From the NCBI RefSeq assembly GCF_023856365.1, contig NC_064551.1, positions 1,010,501 to 1,074,500 of the forward strand: a stretch of DNA of 64,000 bases. Direction: 5' to 3'. Under the pieces are notes generated by a model. It was not told where the DNA came from. It made no database searches and saw only the letters and a program-made list of their open reading frames with translations. Shown piece after piece: positions 40,302 to 54,500 of this stretch (its first letter is position 1; every line of letters starts with the position of its first letter). The translations under genes were made by a program, and so were the position numbers. Source of the DNA: Brienomyrus brachyistius. Its lineage: Eukaryota > Chordata > Actinopteri > Osteoglossiformes > Mormyridae.

Positions 40302-43300
40302 GTGAGTAATTGATCATATTGGACAATTCCGGTTATATGCACGTCTGCGCGCAGACCTGTAATTATACGTATGGTATGTACTGACTCTTCATGCGGTAGG
40401 GGAACAGTTCCCAGCCTGCACCGGTTTGTGGATTAACAGTTACAAAACACTTTTTCTGCATCTCTTAAGATTTTTCTACGGGCGGACTTTTGCTGATTTA
40501 TTGATTTATCAGGCCCTACCTGTACCATACGGCTACACTCAATTGCACTTCTCATTAAGCAGTTGTGAACATTTCCGTTCATATGCAACACTGATAATGC
40601 TGTCCGGTGAGCTTTCCGTTTACATTATACCGTAGAGTGATGCACCCCTAAAACGTCAAATTATGTTATGCAAGCAACTGGCTTGCGTTGAGAAGTTATT
40701 ACGGCGTTGTGCTTTTTAATGTCTTTTGTGCTGTATCAAAGAGGGTCGAATAGTATAAGCAGGTCAGGAATTGCTTGCTGTCGTTAACTTTTTGCTTGAA
40801 GATGTTTTATTCTTCTGAGTTCTTGCAGAGTCACACTATTTAAGCGCAACAAACTGCTGCGTTGTCGCCTTAAGTTTTCACCTTTTAATAATTCCTGTGT
40901 GCTGATAGCCTCAGCTGGGTGAGCGATAACCCAGGCGGCTTGGTAGCACGTTGATGACTGATGCATCAACCGGCTGCTCAGGGACGCGCCTGCGTGTTCG
41001 CTGGAGGTGCAGGGTCCCTTTTTACAGCCCCCGGGCAGAGACACTGACCCCCATCAGTGGCTCTAGACGCCGCGTTTCTTTGGCCTGGGAGTCGCTCCAC
41101 AGCGGTAGATGTTACCCGCTACGGCCCCTAATGGCCGAGCAGTAACCAAGGGTGTAAACACGCAAATAAAGACACTTATGCGCAGCAACTACTAATAGAA
41201 TGGAGTTAAATACTACAAACCAATCCTGATCGTTCAGAATACAATTTTCAAATGTTTTAAACTTATATTTATGACTGCCCTGGCTGATTATGAAAAGGTG
41301 GATTTTAGCAGGTTTTATAGGTGTAGTCATAGAGGCCAATATGATGAGGTGATCTATTTATGGAAGTCGTTTAACAGAGAATGGGAAACACATCATGTGG
41401 TGTTTTGAGAGAGTGTTGTAATGCCTGTGAAATTACTTTCGTTGGCTTCGTCCTTTCGGTATAGCCAGTGCGGATCAGGATCGTTCCATTTACGGCTGAT
41501 ATTCCGTGTGCGTCTCCAAAAGCCGCTGGAAACGGAGACTTCAGACGGGCAGCCGCACGGAATGTGAGCCCGCGGTCCTATAGCCGGTGCCGTCCGACCC
41601 CGGCACGCTGTCCTCCCTTGTTCGGCTAACTCACGGATGTATTATGTATAATCCATTTCGATTAAGCAAATATTTCATTTATAATGGAGCAAAACTAAAG
41701 ACTGCAGCGAACCCACATCAACCAAGGTTTAACTTAAAGCAACATTCATCTGATGAATTGCGCATTTGATAATCGTTTGCTGCTCGAACGTAAGATATGA
41801 TTCACGCTCGAATTAAGTTAAAATCAACAGAAAGACACTTTCACGAAAAAAATGTAGTTAATTTGGTCTTTTATCCTTGCATAATTTAATATGTACCCAT
41901 AGGAACTTGTACTATGTGTATTGTAGTTTAAGGAAATACTTGTTCCTTGAATTCTGAAATAAAAAAAAATACTTGCGTGAGCAAGAGGTACCTGTTTCCC
42001 GAGTTTTTTCCTAAGCCTATTCAGAGCAGGACGCACATGCTTTGCACGAACCTTTTTCAGCATCAGCACCACAGCGTTGTCTTCTACCGGGATTATAAAG
42101 ATCGCGTTACTATATTTTTGTCATCTGGTCAAAGAGAAGGTTCCCTCAAATTTCCTTTTCTCATCTCCAGTTTCCCGTCAGTCATTGCTTTGAAATGCCG
42201 TTCGAGGAGCGGAGAGTAATACAGTTCAATGCGCTCGGAATTGTAGAAGTCTTCAAATGACACCTTGGCTCCGCTTACACTTGGTTTTAAAATGCGTCTT
42301 GGGCAGTCAGATCACAGGTAGACAGCCGTGACACATTGCCCTTTACACCCGTGTTTATCATGCCTCTCCAAGCTGTCCAACTGTCCAGTTCAATTAAAAA
42401 TGTAATGAAATTGAATTGAATTGACTTGAATTGTATAGCGTGGTGTCACATTTAGTGGAGAGATCGCAGGCAGCAGGACAGGCAGGTTATCCTGAAAATT
42501 TGGGGTCTCCAGGCAGCGCCCCCCAGGAGGAGTAGGGGAAATACAGTGTGCAATTAGCCAAAGTAGGGGAGACTTTTACAAACTCTTAGGTAAGTGCAGT
42601 TTGTGAGCTCTGGTAGATGAAGCTATGGCAGCATAAGTAGGAGGGAGAGATAGGCGGGAACAAAGGTCTGGGGGGGGTCCCTGAAATGTCAGCACTCCAA
42701 TTCCACAAGGGGGTGTGAAGCTAAGTGACAGCACTGACAGTCCAGTTTATCCAAAGCCAATGGCACCGATCCCCCACCTCACACTATAGGTTTGACTGGG
42801 AGTGAACAATTAGCTAAAGCTAGGACTCAATAATGTGTCCCTGTAAGCTAAACTAAACGGGTGTGTTTTTAGTCTAGACTTGAATATTGACCGCTTGTGT
42901 TCAGATTTCATTACTGCCTCGCGCACAATTATTGTAAAGTAGGGTGACCAGATAATGTCAGGGAGGACAGCTTCAGTCAGGACGGTATTTGTAAAGACTA
43001 TTTCAGTTAAAATCAACTTTGTTTGTATAGTGCGACGTCACATTTAGTAGAGGCATCACAGGCAGCAGCGTAGGCGGGATATGCTGAGAATTTGGGGATT
43101 TCACTTTAGCACCGATCGAGTTCTTGCTGTGTGCTGATTGGTCAGTCTCTTATAATCAGGCATGCGTCACTAATGTTAATGTGAAACAGCTACATGAGTC
43201 TTTCAGTCAAGGAAACAAACCAAAGCGCAAGAACTGAACTAATTAGCCAAGCATAGGAGCCTTTCGGTAAGTGATGCTTGTGAGATCTGTAATAGCTCAG

Positions 43301-46300
43301 AGTGTCCTACTTGACATGGATTATCTGGCCACCCCACACGAAACCCTCGTTGGGTCGCATCCAGGACGTGTTAGCGTTTATACTACAAGAGATATGTGGT
43401 CGAATGCAGTGGTGGGCACAGCTAACTGAAACGTTAGCTTCATAACCCCAAATCTGCTAACTCCTAAAATGAGCTGCAACAAAAACAATGGGGCAGTTTG
43501 CAAACCCTACAGACTATTTACATGGTAATAAAACTCTCACATGCATGTAAATGTGTGTGTGCAGACTTGTTCTTTTAAACTAGGGTCCCTTAAATGTGAG
43601 AAGTTATCTGGCGAAGCAGAATTCCAGCTTCCTGATACAGGCCCCTGCCCTCCGCTTAGCTCAGGGTACTCCGTGTTAAATGAACTTTATCGTCGTTCAC
43701 TTATATTTAGCCCAGACCACCTTAAATCCGTCAAGTTATTGATTTATCACGTCTTGTACTTATCCGTAGTGAGGCACTTGGGTGCCAGATATACTGTTGC
43801 AGACAAGCTCACAACAGACAGGAAGAAATGTGCATGATTTTAGGGTTTAAACACGTTTTTCACTGTTACACTTTTAGTTTACCTGCAAAAAAAATGTGAG
43901 GATTTACAGTTTGCGGAACTAAATTTAGCAGAAGTTCATCGGTCCACCAACGGTTTCAAAGTTTGTAGAAACGCTGATCCGCTAACGAAAACGCTATCTT
44001 GCTAATTAGCGGTTAGCGGACCCTTGCCCACCACTGACCAAATGCGTCCCAGACCTGGGAGCAAGTGGCTTGAGTGATCGGGTCACAGTGTGGTGGTCGT
44101 TTTACTTTTGGCTTTAGCTCATTCTACTTGCTATCCCATCGCTCAAGACGCAGTTTACAACCAAGTGTAAATAGGCCCATTGTGAGAATTCTCGCTTTAT
44201 CATTCATTTAAAACAAAGTACAGTAACGTATTCTATGCCATTATAATAATGGGCTGATATGTTAAAGTTTTATATGTTTCAGAATGTGTTGTACAGTGAA
44301 TTCGTTTTTTTCAAACTTCTGAAATACACAATAATTTTGTATATGAAATGAAGCAGCACTTCAGGGGTCATGCAGGCACATTCTCTGCCAAATCACTGCC
44401 CACAGCCCCTGGCTAATGTTACCTGTAGGGGGCACCATTCCTGCATGTCCACCATAGGACCCCCCCCCTTAATCCCTCTGCCTCACTTCCTCTCCTGTTT
44501 GTTTTCTCACCCGTCCATCTTTCTGGCCCCTTTAATTATAAATGCGATGGCAGCCTTAATGTTTCCATCTGAGGTACATTGTTTTGGGGGACCTGCCCCC
44601 CCCCCCCCCCCGTTCCAGAGCTTGGATCCATATGCTCATGCAGCAGCCAATTCAAATGCTAGCAATTCGTCCTGCAGTAACGATGTTAACCGCTTCATCT
44701 TTGCTTAATAATGTTTTTAATGAGCCATCAGAAACAGCAGCAGCAGAGCAGGATGCGTCTTCACGCTCCGGTACGCAGTTTACAGTTCAGTGTCTGCTTT
44801 GTTACATAAAGGCGTTTGTAGTTTTGCTCCATGATTATCTCCTGTAAAAAAGTGCTGTTTGTGTTTCTTACCGCAGTCCCGGTCACCACGGCCCCTGCTA
44901 CTCTCTGTCAGCCCACCTCTCTGCACAGGCACCCCAGGCTGACTCCTATGGATGCTGGCTTTGCGGACAGCGGTCCGAGTGCATTAGCGTGTGGATCTAT
45001 TTCACCGGCTCCCAAATGGATGCTTTCCGATGTCTGCGTCACCGGGTAGTAAAAGCTAATTCAGTGGCCCGTCGCCATCCTCTTCCATTAGGAAGAAGCA
45101 GTTTGCTTGTTTCTGTTAAGTCCCCATAAAAACCAAAACAACCAGAGGACTTGTGGCTCTTTGTGTTGCTATGCAGATTTAAATACCGTCCCGTCCAGCA
45201 GGGGGCGCTGCTCTTTTACGCTCCTTGGGGTGATTTGTCAGTGCTGCAGCATTTTCTCTGTACCTGCCACTCAGTCTACAACTCGCCATCACTCCACAGG
45301 AGCCTGTCTCCATGGAAATGTAACAAAGCTGACTAATTTTAAATCATGCTTCATTGATGACATTTAATTTCTCTCGGTTTTTGGCGTGAGGCTGTTCAGC
45401 AGTAAGTCTATGACTTGACCAGAGCTGACGACTACTAATCTGTGACCTCATCATTACGTGCCTGCCAGATCCTGACTGTGGTGTGACATCATCTGTGTGC
45501 GCCTAATGGATTCTTTAGCCTTACGACATTTGCACCTCTGTGCCACAATCATACGTTTGTGCTAACAGTGTTCTGAAAGAAAAACGGACCTCCATTAACA
45601 CTATTACCACCACAACAGGCTGTGGTCTGAGGTCGTTAGTCCCCAGTGAGATGTGTGTTGCACTGTGGGACAGAAAGCACTTTACAGTGTAGGGAATTGT
45701 TCATTGGGGTGTTTGTGTTGGGGGTACTAATTCTGTAACTTCCTTCCTCTGGTCTCCATTTGATTTGCCTTTACTGCAGTGCCTGTTTAGCATAAAGCAC
45801 AGGCTTGCTGACATGATAGTGAGATGCCCTGGATCACCCTTTCTGGCACGATCAGCACCTTCCTTGGTGTTTTCTTTGCGGTGAAAGAATTTGAGATAAT
45901 TTTACAAATAGTCAATAGGTGGCGACATTTCACGCCTACTTCCCACAGCGAAAGTTGCGTTCCGGTGTTCCGCATTTCCCGGATTTCTGTGAACAGGTGT
46001 CGTTAAAGTGTCAGTATTCGTCTGTTTCCATGGCAATATATATATATATTTTTTTACTGAGAAAAACACTGTGTAGGCTACATTTTAAAATAGCATTTTG
46101 AACAAAATGGTCAGAAAGGTCAGGATTGGCCATGGTTGTTGACCTCTGTTTGTGAGCCAGGCACTGAGCAGTGTCTCTCTGGGCCTCGGACAGTTCGGTA
46201 TTATTCTGCATGAGTCGATTATCTTCCCAGCCTTGGACAGGCTCCAGCCCGAGTGACTTTGTAATGGATAAATGTTTTGAAGATGAATAGATGGATGATT

Positions 46301-49300
46301 ATCCTCCCATTCAGGCCTTATAATCACCAACCCCTGCCTTGTCTGCCATTTTGAGTAATACAGGCTCCAAGCTTGTAGCAGATAAAAGCTTGTGGAAAAT
46401 GTTATTGATTTTATATTTTCATTTCACCGTATTCAAGTGTACAGGGAAACTGACGGAAATCACATGAGATCATGGTTATAATACAATGCGGGATAAAATT
46501 ATGCAAGGCAAGCAAAGCTTTGAATGCAAAATAATGCAGGGGCTGTAACACTGTAGTGCAATGTAATGAAACATAATATCCCATACAGAGCTCTGTACCG
46601 CTGTGATTGTCCTCTTGTCCCTCATAACTAACCTGGGCCCTCGGTGTCTCCCTGTGTCCTCTGCACTTTTCGGTCTTATAAGGTCCATTCTGAATCCATC
46701 CCTGCTCCCTCCACGGCTTCTTGCTCTTCTTTCTCTCTCCATTCCTGCTCCTCTCCCTCTCTCCATTCCTGCTCCTCCCTGCTGCCTGCTGCTCCTCTCC
46801 CTCTCTCCAACTCTGCTCACCCCTGCTGCCTGTTGCTCCTCTCCCTCCCTCCCTCCTTCCCTGTTCTCCCTTGCTGCCTCCTGCTCCTCTCCCTTTCCAT
46901 CCCTGCTCCTGCCTCCTGCTCATCTCCTTCTCTCCATCCCTGCTCCTCTCCCTCTCATCCCTACTGCCTCCTGCTCCTCTCCCTCTCTCCATCCCTGTTT
47001 CCCCCCTGCTGCTCCTCTCCCTCTCTCCATCCCTGCTGCCCCCTGCTGTTCCTCTCCCTCTCCATGCCTGCTCCCTCCACTCCTCCTGCTCCTCTCCCTC
47101 TCTCCATCCCTGCTCCTCTCCCTTTCCATCCCTGCTCCTGCCTCCTGCTCATCTCCCTCTCTCCATCCCTGCTCCTCTCCCTCTCATCCCTACTGCCTCC
47201 TGCTCCTCTCCATCCCTGCTCCCCGCTGCTGCCTCCTGCTCCTCTCCCTCTCTCCATCCCTGCTCCCCGCTGCTGCCTCCTGCTCCTCTCCCTCTCTCCA
47301 TTCCTGCTCCTGCCTGCTGCCTCCTGCTCCTCTCCCTCTCTCCATCCCTGTTTTCCTGCTGCCTCCTGCTCCTCTCCCTCTCTCCATCCCTGTTTTCCCC
47401 CTGCTGCTCCTCTCCCTCTCTCCATCCCTGCTCCCCCTACTGCCTCCCGTTCCTCTCCCCCTCTCCATCCTTGCTATCCCCACTGCATTCTGTTGTAAGT
47501 CTAAAGCTGCTCTCTACTGCCTCCTTCAGTACCTCATCTCAGGTGAAATGCTCATGCACACACAGTAACCTGTATACGTCCTGTGATGTCACAGGATCTG
47601 ATAATTCCTGTGCTATATTATTAGATTGTTGTCTTGTTTATTCAGGTTTGTAATCTGTTCTCATTAGTATTTCAAGTTGAATTTAAGGAAAGTAGCAGAT
47701 GTTGCCCAAACTGACTTAAGATGCTCTGCCTTGTGTTTATAAAGGAATGTATTTATTTTTCTGATCTGGTTTAAAGCAGACAGGGCAGTTAGTGAGCAGC
47801 CATTTATGAAGTGAACATCCTCAGTAACACGAAGAGCCTGTTCCTCCACACAGCCAGTCATGTGGCTGCAAAATATTTAACAATTAATACATAATAAATA
47901 TATGCAGCATGCAGACTGGGTCGAAAGGCTCGGTTAAGGTTCCGCTCCTGATCGGTGTGATTCTGGACACGGCGGTTCCAGCATCTCGGAACCAGCCGAC
48001 CTCCTGGGATTCTCATCCGCTGCAGCCTCAGGACGTCACACAGAATGGGGCAGTAAAAAAACCACCTGGTCAGATGGAAGAGCTCATTACTGATTGTTAG
48101 TGCCCTTGTGTACACTGCTAACACTGCTACACTGCTAACACTGCTACACTCCTACACTGCTACACTGCTAACACTGCTACACTGCTAACACTACTGTGCT
48201 TGTACTGCATTCCTGTATAATTTCTGTAAGGACAATTTGTTGAACACCTAGAATGTTTTCTGAGAGCAGTGGCCACTGCGACAGGCAGACTAACATAAGA
48301 AGGAAGCACCACGTGTTTTGATCATTACCAATCTGGGCAGGGTTGCTGAGAGTCGCGATTTGAATGTGTAACATGGTTATAAGAGAAGCCTCCCTAGAGG
48401 GAGCATCTGTAACTGCCAAAACACCTGTCAATTTAATATCAAATTCTGAGTCATGCTTTTTAAATGATGTAAATCTGTAATGGAACTCTTCCCACTTCCA
48501 GTAGCTATTGGGTTATTAAATCCATACACAGATAAGTAATTCTCACACTGCAGTCTGGACTTTCGTTTCTCAGAAGACAATTTTCATGACAAATTGTTCC
48601 CAGAAATGACCAAGAAATGGACAGCTGGTTTGCCTAGACTGGATTGACTGTGGGGCACCAGCTGCCAGTGCAGTAACTGGACGTACCCAGGCTGCTGCTT
48701 TTACATGCACTGCCTCAACCCCCACCCCGTTCCCCCCACCCGTTATCCCTCACAGCTCACCTGTATTTATGGGGAGGTCACATGTCACACATCACCCTAT
48801 GGCCATTCTCTGGGTTAGACCTTTGTGTCTATGATCAGAAGGTTGCTTGTTCAAATCCCTTCCTCATATGAATAGTCATGTTGGACCCTTGAACAAACCC
48901 TTGAAATACTTCTGGGCCCCGGATAAATGGCACCTTGGCAAGTTCCAACACAGGGCAAACCTACCCTGCTTGACAAATTGCATACAAATTTTAATATGCT
49001 AAATAAATATTGCTTTTAAATATACTGTCAAAATATCGCATACCCTACATATATCTCTGGATTGTATGGCAGCATGAAAAGATTATGATGGGATGAAACA
49101 TTAGCCAAGTCTTGCTCAGAGGCCCAGCACTGGGCGTGACTGTGAGCCCCAAATCACGACGGCCGTGAGCCCCAAATCACGACGGCTTCTAGTGCCAGAG
49201 AATCTCAGCTGTCAGCCCCAAAGCATCACAGACTGATGTCGATCCCCCAGCTCTGGGCCTCACAGTGTCTGTTCACACAGGCTTGTTGGCCAGTCCTGTT

Positions 49301-51512
49301 CCCACCTTTGTTTATGGTGATTTATGTTGCACACCAAGCACTTGGTATCCAGAGCAATAGCAGCCTTGCCTGGGGGTGCAGTAGTGGTGACTCCTCAGGG
49401 CCCTCGTCCATCACGCTGCCTTACACCCCAGGGGCAGCAAGGTCCTTACCTGGAGAAGGTTGCTATGATGATGCTCGTTTTGCATTTGTGTGCGTTTGGC
49501 CTTGGTATTATCCTTCCTTAACACCACCGATTGTGAGCTTATATCTCTGTCAGTAAACACAGAAACCTGAGTGAGTAATTCATGTCATTACATCTCATAA
49601 AACATTTATTATGTATTTATCTACTGCTCTATCTGTCTACATCAGCTCATAAGATGATTAACGTCATAAATAGTTTATAGCTGGAAACCTTTCTAAGTTT
49701 GTCTTGCTAATCCTGTGCCTCTCTAATGTACTGTGTATGTGTGGTGGGGGGAGGTGGGTGTGTATGTCCTCTGATCCAGGCTCTTTTCTCTTCCTCAGTC
49801 ACCCCCGAAGCCATCGGCTTCCTGTCTGCAGTGGGGGTTTTTGTGGTACTACTGGCCGTGCTCCTCCTCTTCATCAACCGGAAGCTATGCTTCTCTCGTG
49901 TGGGAGGCCTGCCCTGCCTGGAGCAGCACAGCAAGCAGAGGCGTGGTCAGAAAAAGGGCGGGGTTCACCTGGGCCTGGGTGAGTGGCAGGGGCGGAGCTT
50001 TTGGTGGGTGGGGCCTGTTGTCATTGAACTTAGTTGGTGGTGGTGCTGCCTGTTCTTCCCCAAAGAAAATGAGAAGCAGGAAGGGCTGTAAGTGGAGGTG
50101 CAGGAGGGGTGTGGCCTCACTGTATTGGGGGGAGGGGTGGGGAGTGTTGAGCTTGGACACTCCTTGGTGGATAGTGCATGGAGTTCAGTCTGTATGAAAT
50201 TGTCGAAGGTGTCCAGCCCTCTGCAGCATTTTTAGATGATAGGTGACTGAACTGTGCGGTTTGGTTCCCTGTCTTTGCTGGAGGTGGAAGAGCTGCCCTT
50301 CACTTCCGCTCCTCCTCCTCTCTCTGAGGGAGCATCACCACAGGCTTATTCTTTGGCCACCTGTAGCCCTGGAGCCCGTGAAGTGCTTTGTGACAATACT
50401 CCTTATTAAAAGCACCATGTAAAGTAATAAAACTGAACTGAAAAAGATAAAGAAGAGAAACTCTTGGTTGTTAACTCTAATTACATTGCATTGTGTTGGC
50501 CCTTGTTTCATCAAATAAGGCTTTAAATTGCTGTTTTTCCTGGATGCATCTGAGATCAAATTTATCACAGTGTTGAACTCTGAAGTCATTCATGAGGAGA
50601 TTAAAGTGCCGGAACACTGCTGAGGATGTGGAAAGTGCGTCTCGAGGCTTCTGAGCAGAAACCTTTGATGGTAAATCCCGTCAGCAGAGGCCCTTTCTGG
50701 GGGAAAGTGAGGTCATCCGTCTGGTATTTATTAGTAGGGTTAGGGGAAAAGATGCTGTGTAGCGTTAAAGCTACCATTGCAGAGTGTGTTTAAAGCCTCT
50801 TTCCTGGGAGGCACATGCAAATGCATACATTTCTTGTGTTCTCCAAAAAGTTGCTGATGTCTTGCTGGATGGCTACAGTAGATGAACACCGCTTCAGTCC
50901 CCTAACCTCTCCTCGGGGGGCACCTGTTAAATTCCACCACCGGCTTACTTAAATAATTAACTTGATTTATGAGGTATTGATTGTCCAAACGAAGTGTGCT
51001 AGTAGGTGAGTTTAACAAAGGGCCATATGTAAGTGTGTGCTGCATGGTGTGTGCTGCATGGTGTGTGCTGCATGGTGTGTGCTGCATGGTGTGTGCTGCA
51101 TGGTATCCGCAAGTACAGGGGTGACCTGCGGTGTTATTGAAATGGAGAAACTGACAACATGACAGAGGAAATTATGGCTTTAGACTAACATAAACACCCT
51201 GACATAAACAAGCTTTTCTTTGGTAGCCTGGGTGTTTCCACATAATATCATTATATAGTAACAGTTGCAATAATGAGGGAAAATAGAAATAATTTAATTT
51301 ATCCCACGCCAGTGTTCGGTTTCATGGTGCCTGATGTGGGGTGGGATTGACTCTGTGGGTCACCATACAGTCAGTGTGATCAGAAGGTTGTTTGTTTAAA
51401 TTCCACGACTGGCACAGAAATGTCTTGCTGGGCCTCTCTCTCTCTGCTGGGTCTCTCTCTCTGCTGGGTCTCTCTCTCTCTGCTGGGTCTCTCTCTCTCT
51501 CTCTCTCTGCTG

Positions 51513-51547
<35 letters not shown>

Positions 51548-51549
51548 TG

Positions 51550-51584
<35 letters not shown>

Positions 51585-54500
51585 TGGGTCTCTCTCTCTC
51601 TCTCTCTCTGCTGGGTCTCTCGCTCTCTCTCTCTCTCTGCTGGGTCTCTCTCTCTCTCTCTCTGCTGGGTCTCTCTCTCTCTCTCTGCTGGGTCTCTCTC
51701 TCTCTCTCTCTCTCTGCTGGGTCTCTCTCTCTCTCTCTCTCTCTGCTGGGTCTCTCTCTCTCTCTCTCTGCTGGGTCTCTCTCTGCTGGGTCTCTCTCTT
51801 TCTCTCTCTCTCTGCTGGGCCCCTCTCTCTCTCTCTCTCTCTCCGCTGGGCCCCTCTTGCTCCAGGGGCCGGCCGGCCCTAAACGTCATGTTGCTTTGGA
51901 TAAAAGCCTCTGCTAATCAAATACATGCATCATAAAATGTCCTCCACACATGAACTGAGATTTTAACCATGTTTTTTTTGGTTTGCACTTCTGTGTGGCC
52001 TTTCAGGATCTCTTTTAAAATAAGCCCATAATGCTTTGCGCTTAACATTAACAGCCATTAACAGCCATAAGACACACATCACTGACATTTCAAAGCATCT
52101 GATTCCTAACTACATTCAAATAACACTAATCACTCTAATATTCAAGTATGAATTCAATTGTAATTATGCCTACAGAGCTGTAAGTCTCTGGCTTGCCGTC
52201 CCTTGAGTGGGGGGGGGGGGGGGGGGCCCAATGGAGCGGCCATGGACAGGCTGGTCCACTTCTCCAGTTCACCTGCCGTGTTTCATAGCTTCTCGCTTCG
52301 ACACATACTGCGTCCTCTGCACGACCGCAGGCTCCCACTCTACTCTGAAAGCCCCTTCCTGTCTCTGCGTGTGCAGTGGACAGCTTTGGGGAGGACGACG
52401 ACCTCACCACGTCGTCAGACAGCGGCGACGAGGTCATGAAGCAGTTTGAGATCTCGGTGCCGCGCTCCCAGAGTTCACAAACGGGTTTGACTGAGACCTG
52501 TCCTGCGGCCGCTGTCGAAGCGTGTCCCACAGATTCTCGCCCGCCAGCCGAGCAGAGACGGGGTGGCAGAGAATCCTCCGACAGCAGAGGTACGCCCACA
52601 GGAAGCCTGCTGCCCTGCCTCTAGGCATTAGGCCAGGTAGAGGAGGAGCCTTTGTTAGGCTGCGCTGCTGATGAGCTCAGCCTGTGCTGCTGATGAGCTC
52701 AGCCTGTGCTGCTGATGAGCTCAGCCTGTGCTCCTCAGCCTGTGCTCTTCCTCAGCACAGGTGACCATGTGCTGATTTACCAGCCTTTTTATAAAGTTAC
52801 AGCAAGCCATGCAGCAGTATCAACAGTAGACCTCAAACAGGTCATCGGGTCTGACCGTTGAGATTTTTTTTCCTACTTGATATTATTGCAAAAATACTTA
52901 CAAATGTTTTTTATTTATAGGAAAAAAAATTGTATACCTGTTTGGATACTTAAGTTATTCAGCTTTTACAAACAGAGTAAATGTGAGGTAGTTTTGGGGA
53001 GGTTAAACATAGCGTGCATATAAAGAAAGTGTAAAGTTGGCATATACAGTGTAAAATAGGTGGTATGTGTTTAATAGCTACTACATACTGTATAAGGGTC
53101 TATTTCTGTGTGTTCAGGATACAGGATGGGAGCTGATTAATCCTTCACATGGACAGTGAGCCATGAGGTGTTATGTCTTTCTGATCCTGCAGAGGGCGCC
53201 AGAGGCAGACCGAGACCCCCAGATGGAGAATCCTGCCCAGACAATGAACAGGGCCCCCTGTGGGCACAGGATCCTGTTGAGGGGCTGGAACTGGAGGTAC
53301 GTCGAACCTCGGTGAGGAACCCGGAGAGCGGACCTGAATGGCGAGCCTCAGAGGTCGGTCTGGAGATGGAGACGGCTGTGGACAACCTAGGCTACGATCA
53401 CCGGGAGGTTCCTCAGAGTGCCTACATTTGGAATGAGGTACAGCAATCATGATGCATGATTTTACATTGGGTTTGTCCAAAATTGAATACGTGGTTGCTA
53501 TGTAGTAGGCAAATGACAAATTACGTTTTGCGAAATTCCTAGGTGTGCACCCATTGGATGCTATGCTATGCCAAAGTTCTTGGAGAAGGAAGAGCCGTCT
53601 CTGTAGAAATTTAAGTAGAAAACAATAGCCAGTTACATATGTTGAGTCAAACGCGTATTTTATTTTGTAATTTTTTACTTTTTTGCGTAGGCTAAGCTAC
53701 TTCCGGGTCAGATAAGACGCGAGACAGCGACCGCTGTGTCCGAATGCATTCATACTGTTTTCATGTATACATGCAGTACTTGCTACATTAACAGTTGAGT
53801 AGTAGGCTTCTATTGAAATTCAGTACCTACTGGTTAAGTATGTGATTTCAGACAAACCCATTGCTTTTGGTTGACGCCATGTTTACAAGGGCCGCTCACA
53901 AACGGCGGGTTGCTGTCCTTCAGAGGCATGATGTCCAGAGGCTGCGGTACAAGCCGCCACACGTCCAGCGACCCGTCTCTGCCTGCGGTGATGTCATCAC
54001 GCTGCTGGAGTATAAAGGGCGAGCGCAGAGGCTGCTGGTGACGGTGATGGAGGTGCAAGGTGTGGAGAACCTGGAGGCCGAGGCCTGGCTGCTACGCCTG
54101 GTCCTGCTGCCGAGCCGCCGGAGGCGTCACAAGACCGGTGCCCAGCGGGGGCCGATACCCTGCTTCGGGGAGACCTTCCGCTTCTCACACGTGGAGCCCA
54201 CAGAGCTGGAGCGCTCCGCCCTGCGCCTCCGTTTGTACGCCGTGGGCGGGGCGGCCCGGGAGCGCCTGGTCGGCCAGGGGCTTATGCACCTCTGTGGACT
54301 CAAACTGGAAGGGAAGATGGAGGTGTCCCTCACACTGGAGGCCCGCAGCCACATGGAGGTCAGAGGTCATCTGGCGTAACAGCTGGTATAACAAGACTTA
54401 GCAAATAGTGACTTCTGGTTTACGTGACACACATTACACACCGAATATATGGACTGGACACAGCCATTAAAGGGGGTGTGGCTAATATAATGTGGGATGG

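Larger units (their letters stand above)
40302..49798. other. syt16: syt16 intron 1 (about 9.5 kb)
   Basis: No coding exon was recognised. It holds a diverged pair of dispersed repeats (42375-42860, 43000-43330), a CTCF-like site (45195-45210), a 0.75-kb pyrimidine-rich array (46725-47480), a SINE tail-like piece (46228-46302), a short tandem array (48109-48196), a SINE (48800-49010) and a 22-bp duplication at 49142-49187. Confidence 0.55.

Noticed and set aside
46411..47653. Large Leu/Ser/Pro-rich (+) and Glu/Arg/Gly-rich (-) frames up to 321 residues
   Set aside because: All are shadows of the pyrimidine-rich array, open in several frames at once.
51380..51935. Arg/Glu-rich minus-strand frame resembling a splicing-factor RE domain
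   Set aside because: It is the complement of a (TC)n array inside a SINE.
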